Made by a program: the position numbers and the translations under genes. From Ligustrum vulgare (lineage: Eukaryota > Streptophyta > Magnoliopsida > Lamiales > Oleaceae): 64,000 bases of DNA. Shown in pieces: positions 22,994-34,502 of the stretch. The DNA lies in NCBI GenBank assembly GCA_963555705.1, contig OY743173.1, positions 2,583,501 through 2,647,500 on the forward strand, in the 5' to 3' direction. The notes beneath the pieces are model-generated. The model saw only the letters and a program-made list of their open reading frames with translations, did no database searches and was not told the origin of the DNA. Positions within the stretch are counted from its first letter, which is position 1; every line of letters begins with the position of its first letter.

Positions 22994-23494
22994 GGCTGTG
23001 TTTGATACATAAAATTTTCCATGGAAGTAGCAATTTTTTTAACATTTTCCATGTTTGCCCATTTGATTGTAAATTTTTTCCTGAGAAAATGTTTTCCAGC
23101 TTTGATGAACAATATCACATTTTTCAACTTTTTGAAGCAAATGAATTCTTACCTATTTGGAAGGAAAATATTTTCCAATTTGCAAGGCAAAATATTTTTT
23201 GCCTTTTGATCTTTTTTTTATTATTAATTGACTTATTTTTTTCATAAATTAATATTATTATTATCATGTACAAATGTGTGGAAAAAAAACGTTTTTTTTT
23301 TATTAAAATAGCTAAATTTTACTTTTCCGTGGAAAATAATGCTAATTAAACGACAAAACTTGGAAAACTTCTTACTTTTCTCACCTTGAAAATTAATTCA
23401 ATCAAATATTTCCAATTGATGTTTTCTAGGCAATTCAAATCATGTAATTATTTTCTTTTCCATCCAGTTTCCATCTTTCCAATCAAACATAGTC
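22994..23494. mobile_element. PIF/Harbinger-like MITE
   Basis: TTA flanks both ends (22991-22993 and 23495-23497). The inverted ends are GGCTGTGTTTGAT on the left and ATCAAACATAGTC on the right. Many words such as ttttcca and ggaaaa pair the two halves. The interior is AT-rich and non-coding. Confidence 0.75.
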
Positions 23495-23497
23495 TTA

Positions 23498-23895
23498 AAC
23501 ATAATTGGGTCGTGCCAATTTATTACATGTAATTGACCGCCCATTATTACAATCCTGTTCTATACGAGTGTTCTAAAATGCCACTATGTGGTGTAAGGGC
23601 TTCACCTATGCTCGAATTTTAGGCGAAATGTCTCGCCTTGATTAATGAATGCGTAGGTAAATTTTATTAATTTTTTTCTCTCTTTTTAAAAACTTTTATT
23701 TGACTTTAATTTTAAGTTTTTAATCGATTTTATCTGCACAAAAGTAAGAATGAGAATACATGGGAAATTTTCAAATAAAACAATGACCAAAGAAAAATTG
23801 AAAAATTGTGTAGTTAACTATTTCTGACAATTATCAAGTCAATATAGTATTTTACAAATATATACATGTTAATGATTTTTAGAATGATTAAAAAA
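23498..23895. other. AT-rich spacer
   Basis: No gene, repeat or domain is recognisable. A short phrase, gtgtaagggcttcacctatgc, near 23590 is slightly GC-richer but has no open frame. Confidence 0.4.
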
Positions 23896-25984
23896 TCTTT
23901 ATCTTTATTATTTGTTATATTATTATATTTTTTTATTATATTATAATAACAAAGTTGCCAAATAAAACACCACATAGTTTCCCGCTTTTTTTACACATTC
24001 CTAAAATAGAAATTCTTGGTTTAAAGAGATTAAAAAAAGTGATTATATATATACATTTCAAAATTGCTTTTATCTTGAGAATATAAACAGTCACTTTAAA
24101 AATGATTTTATCTCATTATTAGTAATGTTATATATTCAGCTATTAATTAGTTGGTATTTTCAATATATGTTTATAATTTGGAATTATGATATAGAGTTTG
24201 AATATAAAACTATATTCATAAAAGAATACAACTACGTACACTTTTAAACGATGGATTAATAATAATAACATAAGTAAAAAAGTATTGCTTTTAAAAAAGT
24301 TATTATAATACTTAAAATACTAATGAAAAGAACACAACTTAATTATGTTATGAAAGGAATATAAATAAAAATTTAAATTTGTAAAATAGTATTAAAAAGT
24401 AACATAATTAAAAATGTATGTTGTTTTAATTAATAATAATACTCTAATAATAAAACAATATTTAAAAGAACGTAATTTAATTATGTAATTAAAAAAGAAT
24501 ATAACTAAATATGTGTATATATTGTTTTAATTAAATACACTAGTAATCGCACCTGTGCGATGCACGGAATAAATAATATTTATTGAATAAGTTGTAAAAA
24601 TACAATGCCCAATAAAAATAACACAATAAAAATAATAATAATAATAACTTGCATACACAAATTGTGAATAATTTGTTATTTCATTTCTCCCTATAAGATT
24701 TCTTACTTTAATGCATAAATTGTATATTCAATATACAATCAAAATATCAAAAAGAAAAAGAAAAAGAAAAGTTATGAATTGCATTTTTTTAACAGTTAAT
24801 TGTTCATTATCTAGTTTCCTTATTTTATTTATTCATATAGAATTGATTATTCAAAAATAATTTTTTTTAATACTCATTCACAACCACATATTATTTAAAA
24901 ACTAATTTTTCACAATTGCACATACTACTTTTTAACCACACATTCTAAAAAAAGAAAATCAATTTTTAACCACTCAATTGATTGATTTGACAATTATTTT
25001 ATTTTTTATACTACCTTCTTTTATTTTCAATCACACATTTAAAACCATTTCTATAGTTTATATCAAACTTACTCCTATTCAATAGTTTCAAATACAACGT
25101 GACATTTTATTTTTCACCAAGTATTGAAAATGACCATGTTACCCACACACACAAAACTATTTTTTGTGCATGTTAAATAAATGTATGGACTATATTTTAT
25201 TTTTAAATAGAATAAGTTTGATAAAAACTTATATTTTTATTTTCTATAGAATTCAATGAATTAATTGTTAAAGTCTGTAGTATATATTTTACAAATTGAT
25301 GTTATTTTAAATTTATAAAAATTAAAAAATAAATAAATGAACAAAATGAGTAAATTTATAAAATTAATTTCAAAATTACCAAAGAGTTTATCGAAAGTTG
25401 TAGAAATTAAAATGATTCAATTGAATTTACTTAAAAAGATCGGATATCATTATTTTTTTTTTTAATTTGATAAGAAAAAAGATTTAAAATTAATCATTTA
25501 TGTCAAATTGAAGTTAGGTAAGAAATGATAAATATCATTTTATAACTTAGATGAGATAAATTAAAAAGATTGGATATTGAAAAAAGTAAAAAGTATAAGT
25601 AAAACTTTTACCTTTATTATTTGAGGCAATTTTAAGAATGATATATTTAGAGTTTGCTCTCATTTTTTAACTTGTATTGAACTTCTCGTTAAGATTATGA
25701 ATTTGACACCTATATTGCATATTTTTTGACTTCAAAATATTACAATAATTATCAAAAGAATAAAAATAATATACAATTTGATCTTTTTATAGATTTTTTA
25801 TTTTTTACAATCAATAAGTCATTTATTACATGTCACCTATAATTAATTTTGCATTAATTGAAGTTTCCTAATTCAATTATTAAAATAATTAATAAAATTA
25901 CAAAGTTTCCTAAAATAGCAGGGAAAATGGCGGGAAACTATGTGTGGGTTTTTTTTGGCTACTTTACTATTATTATATAATATA

Positions 25985-26164
25985 CTAGTGAATCATCCCG
26001 TGCGACGCACGGGAAGAAACGTCTAAATAAAAATAATCCTATTCGAAATTAAATAAATTCTTAAACAAAATAAATAACATTCACAAATAAGAGATAAGTT
26101 CATCATTTATTAGTTTCATGTATAAACATCAATATTTTGATCGTTGACAATGAAAAACAACATG

Positions 26165-26224
<60 letters not shown>

Positions 26225-28450
26225 TATTTCGAGGTTGACAAAAATATTACATCAAATTTATGATATTTTAGGGTTTCAATATTTATACAACGTAATTATT
26301 TTCTGATTGAAATTATAATTTAGTATTGATCATCTCAATTTTTAGTTGAGTAAATTGGGAGACAATTTATATATTATTGTGAAAAATATCATAAAATTTG
26401 AATTAAAATATAGTAAAGAATATCTTGGTATGATTAATTATTTTTTGAAATTTTAAAATTAATAGTTAGGACAAAAACCATTAATAACTATATCATTTCA
26501 AACAATATAGATAAATTTGTTAACCGTTAATGTTAAAAAATGTGATATGAGACTTTTTGGAATAAAAAATTAATTAAGAATTGAATGTAATTGTCATTGA
26601 AATAATTTTGATAAATAATGCAATATAGGAAAGAATTTTAATATGTATATGTAATAAATAACTTAAAAATAGGATTTAGTTATAAAAATTTCAATACAAC
26701 GTGATTTATAAAAATACGAATGTGTATAAATTTTAGATATAATTTTAATTGAGAATTTGACATTGGATCTGTATGACTTAACCAAATATTTATCCATAAA
26801 ATTAAGACCAATAAAATATCACAATTATTATAAGAAATTAATTACGTATTAAATGTAATTATCTATAAAAATATTTAATAATTTAATAATACGCTATAAA
26901 AAAGAGCTCCAATTTTTAGATGTACTAAATAACTAAAAATAAGATTATTTATAAAAAAAACTATATGTATGATGTGATTTATAATTTAGTACTCCCCCCG
27001 TCGCATAAAGATAGTCCTCTAATCATTTTCACACAGATTAAGGACAAAATGGAATATAAAATATTAATTTCACTCTTAAAAAATAAAGTAGACTATCTTT
27101 TTGAGACGGACAAAAAAGAAATAGTGGACTATCTTTGTAGGACAGAGAGAATATTATCTAGTAATAAAACTTCGATATAATTTCTAACCGAAAATTTTAC
27201 TTTGGATTTGTATAACTGAACACAAATATTTATTTGTAAGATTGAAAACGTTAGAAGAACACATTTTTTTTTTATGAAAAGATAGGTTTTGACACAAAAA
27301 AGCCAAATATAAATAAGTAAAATCAAACAAATTATCATTCTTATATCATAAAAAATAAAAATCAATTTCTCGGTAAAAGCAAATTTTAAAAAAATAATAA
27401 TTCTAATTTCTTGTTTTTATTATTTTTTATACAATGTGATATACAATTTCATCAAATATATATACCGACCGATAAATAATATGTTTTTTCTTCACTCAAT
27501 GGCCAAAACCATTAACATATCTATACAACCCAAAACTATTATAAATAGCCCAATATTAGTTAACACATTGTAACACCAACGGATAAATTTAGAACATAAT
27601 ATAAATAGACTATTAACAAATCCTCTTATTAGTCCAAAATAATTTTGCATTATATATTGTTTTCGAAGCTTTCTCTACAATATTATTGTTTTAATATTTT
27701 TTCTTTTTTTTTCCAAAAATCCAAATCTATGTTCAACGACTCAAAATATCACAAGTCTTGAAGAAAATAGTAGTATCAATCATTTTTACTTTTTCAAAAA
27801 ATAATTTACGAATTTTTATTTTCAACTGATTTGTAATATTTATAACTAATAAGCATTACTACCGCACCAGAAATTTTGAATCATAAAACGTGATAAATAG
27901 AAGGTGGAGTGGAGCGGTCATGTTAAACAGTATACATTTTGTCAAAGAAATAACCCTTTAATTGAATATTTTATTATTGTATATATCTTCATAATAATTA
28001 TATATAACAGAAATGAAAGAGGTTTTATATAGGGAAATGGAAAAAAAAAAAGGATATCGAAAACAAAATTTAATAATCAGATTTTGAAAAACGGGAAAAG
28101 AAATGAAACAAATTCTGAAAAAACGCAAAAGGAAAAAAATAATAATAATTGGCTTTCTAGTGTAATTAGGCGGCGGAAAATAGAAGCCATGTAAACACAA
28201 TAAATATTGAAGACTGTAAGTAGACGTCAGCGATTTTGAAAATAATAAATAAATATTGAAGGCCCAACTATTTTTGAAGTGGGTTTTGAAGTTAATTATT
28301 GGATGAGGGATATGAGTAGTGTGAACATGATAAATATTGAAGTTCCCAAAAATTGGAAAAATAAATAAATAAATAAAATCTGCACATAGCACAAGAGTTT
28401 TGGAGGGAAACAGTGAAGTTGACTGGGGTTGACTCAGCTACTTTTATAGA
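25985..28450 (-). mobile_element. Inner Helitron (H4), inverted sister of H2
   Basis: On the - strand it starts TCTATAAAAGTAGCTGAGTC (28450) after A. It ends with the hairpin seen on the + strand as cccgtgcgacgcacggg (25997-26013), then CTAG at 25985-25988 and T. It matches H2 (7479-10273) along its length, including the microsatellite and shared short frames on opposite strands. It is about 330 bp shorter than H2. Confidence 0.88.
26166..26224. repeat. (AAT)n microsatellite in H4
   Basis: About nineteen AAT units occur at the site corresponding to the (ATT)9 tract of H2. Confidence 0.85.
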
Positions 28451-28694
28451 TTATATAGATATTAAGATAGGATGTTATGCTAATAATAAAATAGTATTGA
28501 AAATAACGTAATAAAAAATGTATGATGTTTTACTAAAGTTATAATAATTAATCAGTATTGAAGATAACGTAATTATTAGAGAATTTATTAGTAAAATAAA
28601 ACAGTATTAAAATGCATATATAACATAATACACATTTGTAATTATGTTATATATGTTTTTTATGTCCCGTGCATCGCACGGGGGCAAATGCTAG

Positions 28695-29419
28695 TTAATA
28701 TTTATGTCATCTAACATGAAGCTTTGCCTTAACGCCTAATCTCTCTTTACACTTTTTAAGCTTCTGTTTGGTCAAAGTTTTCTATTTATAAATAAAGAAT
28801 GTAATATTTTTTTTATGTAAAGTATGTTGTCAAAGGTTATTTGAAAAAAATGTATTTAGTTAAAAATGATTTTGAGTAAATCTATTATTTATAAATTTGT
28901 TTATAAACAAATTATCAAACATAGTTAAAACACATACTTTACCCCATCTTTTCGCAATACTTATAATTTATAAACTAGTTTATAAATAACATAATTCCTT
29001 AAATCACTTTTAATTAAACACGTTTTTTCTATATTTTTTAAATACATATTTTTATAAATATTAAATAGAGTCCATGTTTGATGGAGATTAAAATAAGATT
29101 TTTAATAAAAGTTGATGAAATGTGTTGAAAGAGAAAATGCATCTATTAAAATTAAAGTAGTTTGAAAAATTATGTTGTTTAAAAATATATTTTTAAACAG
29201 TTTGTCAAATAAAGGTTAAAATAAAATGAAAAGATACGCTGTTATTTAACACCAATGCTCCTATTTGATGTTGTTTAGAAAGAGTTTATTTGGAAGTCAT
29301 AGTGATTTTAGGAGAACGTGTGTTTAAAAATTGAGAATATTTTTTGATTTTATGTATATCTTATTTTATTTGTGTGGTCGAAAAGAATATGGAGGAAAAT
29401 CTTAATTTTAATCTTAATG

Positions 29420-29451
<32 letters not shown>

Positions 29452-29640
29452 TATTTATATAAAAGTAGAATAGTCGTCACCAAAATACACACATAGTTTT
29501 CCGTCAATTTTTTTTCTAAATTTAGAATTTTTTTGCTAAAAATTGTATATTAAATATTTTAGCAATTATTATTTTACATGTGTGATTAATTACATTGACA
29601 TCCGTGCTATGCTATCAATAACATCAAAACGTTATTTTTA

Positions 29641-29679
<39 letters not shown>

Positions 29680-31170
29680 GAAATCGATAAATATGTAATA
29701 TGGACGTCAAATTAAAGATCACAATAAGAAAATTAATGCAAGCTAACAAGTGATAGTAAATTATAAATATATTGTCCTTAAAATCATATAAAAAATTAAA
29801 GGTAAATTTTTATTTTTTATTTTTCCTCAATATCTAATTCATTTTAAATTATATAATTTAAGTTCTATAATATTATCTATAATTAGTTAATAAATTCATT
29901 TTAGTCATAAATGATTAATTTTTGTTCTGATTTTTTCTCATTAAATTAAATTAAAATAATAATAACTATACGAATTTTAAAGCAAATCCAATTAAATTGA
30001 GTTAATTTTACAACCTTAAGATTTCTTAATTCATTCATCATTTTCACATTATTTTTATTTATTTACTAATTTTGTTCATTTTTCTAAATGTGCAAAAATA
30101 TATTACAAATTTTAACAATTAGTTCATATAATTTCTATTAAACAATTGATCGATCAATAATTTTTATTAAAATAATAATGTAATAATATAAATAAAGAAA
30201 TTGTCAGTACGAAGAAAGAAGAATCAATTAATGTAACCATATTTATTAAAATTAATGATTATTTTTTTAGTAAAATGCTTGAAATAAATAATTAATGCTT
30301 AAAAAAATCAAATTATACCAAAAAATCTATCATACACCTGTTTTTGGGAAGAATATGATAAAAAACAATATATGAAAATAAAATCGTCGATCTTAAGGAG
30401 AATATGTAAGTTGAGTTTTACACATGTATTGTAGCCTAATTTTGTTGTTCAAAAGTTTTTTTAACAAAGTAAATTTCATTTATTGAACGTTAAATCCAGA
30501 AATGAAGTTGATATGTTCACGGTACAATCTCTAAAACACTTAATTCATGACATGTTTTCACGTAAAGAAATAAAACAATTTAACGGTTTATAATTTTATT
30601 AAAATATTAAAAAAATAATTATATGTCATAAAAAGTGGTGAAACTTTATTTCTTAATTTTATTAACATATATAGACAAAAATACTTACTATATATATTTT
30701 ATTTATATTTTTATTAATAATTTGTTTATTGACATATAATTAAATATACATTTAATTATGTTCAATTAAATGCACGCATTTAAAAATTTGAAATTGTTAA
30801 TCATGCGAAAGATCTCTTAAGTTGAATTTCACATTCGTGCACCACAAATTTTGAGGTTGATTTTCACTTTTGTGCATCGTCAATATTGCTTAATTGTACA
30901 TTTGTTTTTATATAGGATCACATATATTTAATTTCTTACAATTATTTTATGTAAATTTTATTATTTTGAGGGTTATTATTTCTATTCATGTTAGACAAAA
31001 ATATTTGGACCAAATTTTTTATTTATTCAATACAATATATATTTAAACAATTGCATTATTTAATTTAAATTTGAGCAATTATTTAAATATGTTTTGTCTA
31101 TAGCAATTTTCGTATATCATAAGGGTGTAAACAACTACAAATTGTATAAATAATGTATTATTTAAAGAAA
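28695..31170. other. AT-rich stretch with Helitron-related sequence
   Basis: A Helitron-like 5' end (ttatataaaagtag near 29455) follows a (GT)n(AT)n run and leads into sequence like H1 and H3 (29700-30200). No matching 3' end was found, so the copy seems truncated. A (TTA)n microsatellite is at 29640-29679. No genes are seen. Confidence 0.45.
29640..29679. repeat. (TTA)n microsatellite
   Basis: About thirteen uninterrupted TTA units lie within Helitron-like sequence. Confidence 0.85.
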
Positions 31171-32099
31171 CTAGTATTCGCACCCGTGCGTTGCACAGAA
31201 CAAAAAAAATTATAATTATTAATTAATGAATAACTAACTAAATATATTCAATAATTCATGAAAATGTGAGAAATACATAACAAAACAATTAAATTCATAT
31301 ATTATGGGAAAGAATATGAATAAACAAAAAAGTATTCAATAGCAAAATTCAATGTAAATTACGAAACACTTCTTTAAAAATAATATTTGCAGTTCATGAT
31401 TTTTAAACAATTACGATTCATGGTCATTGCATACAATACAATTAAAAAGAAATGTGGTATATAAATGTATATTATAGGAGAATATATGGTTAAAAAGTAG
31501 AGATTTTTAAAAAAAAAAAATCATGTATAGAATACTTCATTGATAAAATATAGTTAAAAACGAATTTTAAAAAATGAGATGTGAATTAAAACTTTCTAAT
31601 TTGATCGTGCAAAATATCAATCAATACATGAAAAGGAATTGCACGTGTATTAAATTTATTTATGGAAAATAACAATGTTTTTTAATTCTTGCGTTAATAT
31701 TGCTCAACGTTACAGATAATATTTTGTAGATATTTTTAGTAATGTCAAAATATAATAATGATAAAAAAAATTCAATTTCATAAAAGGATTTTTTTTTTTT
31801 TTTTTTTTTAACATTCTTGAATCTTACATAATTTGTCCTTGAAATCCATATAAAAATGATCCAACTAATGAATCAATGCATTATAGAATTGAGTAAACAA
31901 TTTGTTAGTACCAATGCACTGATTCTCGCGTAGTAGGGAATGAGTGCCAATTTCGATATATGAGTAACAATTTAATGATCTTAAGTCAAACAAATAAATG
32001 TCATATTTTGATCGGAAAAAAATGACGTCAGCAGTTTTGACGGGAAAACATTGCCAACTATCATGTTATTATATATATTAAGATTAAGATTTTTCAAAA
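31171..32099 (-). mobile_element. Helitron (H6) just upstream of the kelch gene
   Basis: On the - strand the 3' end is tgcaacgcacgggtgcg followed by CTAG (31171-31174) and T. The 5' end is TCTTAATCTTAATATATAT at 32099, preceded by A. An alternative start at 32170 is less like the family. It is 929 bp, non-coding, and lies about 205 bp before the kelch start codon. Confidence 0.65.
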
Positions 32100-32304
32100 T
32101 TAATGGGAATTATAATTTATTTTTATTTTTAAGTATTAATCGAAGCAAATTATATTATTATAGATATAGATAGTAAAAAATTCAACAGACCAAACAGGGG
32201 CAAAATATGTAGGTAAAGAAATCAAGAGAGGTTTCTACTTCACAAACAGTTGAGGAAGCGAGTCGCCGGAGCCGAAAGCAGCGGCGGAGGAAGTAAGAAA
32301 GAAA
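32100..32304 (+). promoter_or_regulatory. Residual upstream region and 5' UTR of the kelch gene
   Basis: Only about 205 bp separate the Helitron from the ATG. The last 90 bp are GC-richer (gcgagtcgccggagccg) and probably form the 5' UTR. I see no convincing TATA box in the remainder, so promoter elements may lie partly within or beyond the Helitron. Confidence 0.4.
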
Positions 32305-34464
32305 ATGGGAAAGAAGACGAAGAAGCCAGGGAAAGGAAAAGAGAAAACGGAAAAGAGAACTGCCAAAGCAGAGGAAAAACGAGCTCGCAGAGAATCCAAA
32401 AAACTCTCACCTGAAGATGACATAGACGCTATTCTGGTAAAATTGCAGCTCCATATAACTGAAAAAAATGGAAAAAAAAAAAAAACATTTTGTTAAGACA
32501 ATATTAATTTACTTTTAATATGAGCACAATTATTGAGTTTACTCATTTAAATCTTACGTACATTAACATTTGTCTAGTTTAAATGATGAAGAAAGGGATT
32601 ATAGTAATGAATTGAATTTTTATTGGCACGCAGACGAGTATTCAGAAAGAAGAGTCCAAAAAGAAGGAAGTGCATATTGAAGACAATGTACCTGCACCAT
32701 CTCCAAGATCGAATTGTTCGGTAATTTTTTTGAAATTTTGGGCTGACATGTTTTTGTTGTATTGATGATGTGTTCGAATTTAAATGGCCAGGAGATAATT
32801 TGGTTGTTTTACTTTTTATGTAGTTGACAATCAATCCTTTGAAAGACACTGAATTGATTATGTATGGAGGTGAATTCTACAATGGGAGCAAGGTCAGGTC
32901 TTTTTAAGGATTTTGCATTAAATATTAAATTTGGACGGTTTTCTTAGAAAGCTGCTTAATGGTGTTGTATGGAAGTAGCGTTAGGTGTTAAGAACTCCCT
33001 TCTTGTGTTATTTTCGTTTATTAAATCCTTGAAAACAAATTGTCCTTTCTCTATATTGCTTGTATTGACATGCGGCAACTCATGGATTTGAGCACTTGAA
33101 CTGTGCATGCAGACATTTGTATATGGGGATCTATATCGATATGATGTCGAAAAGCAAGAGTGGAAATTGATTTCAAGCCCTAATAGTCCACCTCCTCGGA
33201 GTGCTCATCAGGCAGTTTCCTGGAAGAATTATCTTTATGTTTATGGTAAAATTTTCAGGCCAGATAAATGTACCTAAATTTTGTAATGTTTTGGATGTGT
33301 GTATGCATACAACAGACTTAATCAGGCTAATGCACACAGACTATGGTTGTTGCCCGATGGATAAGAATCAATTTTTTCTTTCTTTCTCTTTTGGTGTTAT
33401 TAGGTGGTGAATTCACATCTCCTAACCAAGAGCGTTTCCACCACTACAAGGTAGACATTGCATATTTTGAAAAATCAGGAGAATGTTGTGAAAGATTGAA
33501 ATATCAAATTTGAAATTTGTTGTTGCAGGACTTCTGGATGCTGGACCTGAAAACAAATCAGTGGGAGCAGCTAAATTACAAAGGTTGTCCTAGTCCACGT
33601 TCAGGTCACCGAATGGTAGGTTTTGAGATGTTACGTGTTTGACTTCCGTTCAGCATTAGTTTTGAGGTCTTACGTATGCCCTTATTTGCAGGTCTTGTAC
33701 AAGCACAAGATTATTGTTTTTGGAGGCTTCTACGACACACTTAGAGAAGTGAGGTATGCTTGCTTTTTTATTTTTTCCCCTGCTTGTATGATCGCATAGA
33801 TGTTCGATGAGATGAAATTCATTCTACTGTTAAGATGTTACATCCTCAACTCTGTTTCGGCGAAACTTGTGTAAGGTCTTTCAATGTATAAAGTTGATTA
33901 ACCAACTTAGTATACAATTTGCTGATGATTTGATAGTGAATTTTGTTGTCTGGTTTCCGTCTTTCTCTCCTTTCTCAATATCACATATAATATTTGACGA
34001 TTTGTTAAAAACATGCAAGCATCAAATGTTCTAGACAGAGAAGGTGTGGCATAGAAACTGTTCTTGAAGTTTACTCTTATTCACTGATGTGATACTGTCT
34101 ATCATTCTTTGATTCTATGGCATTTTGGATGAACCATACCTATATCCTATATGAAGAAATGGTACTTGTATCATAATATTGTTCTTGTTTGCTATCTGAA
34201 GTCTTCCATTGCTGTAGGTACTTCAATGATTTGCACGTATTTGACCTTGATCAGTTTAAGGTATAAGACTTTATACCCAAATTTTCCTTGCTTGTATTTT
34301 CAAATTCAGATTCTTATGGCTAAATCTATGACTTGATACGTTATAGTGGCAAGAAATAAAACCTACTCTTGGATGCATGTGGCCAAGTCCTCGGAGTGGC
34401 TTCCAATTTGTTGTTTACCAAGATGAGGTGAGTACATTAGAAGTACACACGATATTAGCAAACG

Positions 34465-34502
<38 letters not shown>

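Larger units (their letters stand above)
24540..28467 (-). mobile_element. Middle Helitron (H3), inserted in H5 and carrying H4
   Basis: On the - strand the 3' end is ccgtgcatcgcacagg followed by CTAG (24540-24543) and a T outside (complement of 24539). The 5' end is TCTTAATATC at 28467, or possibly TCTATATAA at 28459; both follow A. H4 sits only about 10-20 bp inside this 5' end, and removing it rejoins tctatataa with tatattatataataatag. The interior is related to H1 and has no coding region. Confidence 0.75.
23896..28694 (+). mobile_element. Outer Helitron (H5), interrupted by H3
   Basis: The 3' end has a perfect hairpin (cccgtgcatcgcacggg, 28666-28682), then CTAG at 28691-28694 and T. The 5' start is best placed at TCTTTATC (23896) after an A, close to phrases (aacaaagttgcc, cacatagtttcccgc) also found near the H3 5' end. 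Its own sequence is only about 0.9 kb (23896-24539 plus about 28468-28694); the rest is H3 with H4 inside. No Rep/helicase is present. Confidence 0.65.

Noticed and set aside
22743..23045. 100-codon - strand frame
   Set aside because: It reads out of a PIF-type MITE end and matches no family I know; possibly a captured fragment but not supportable.
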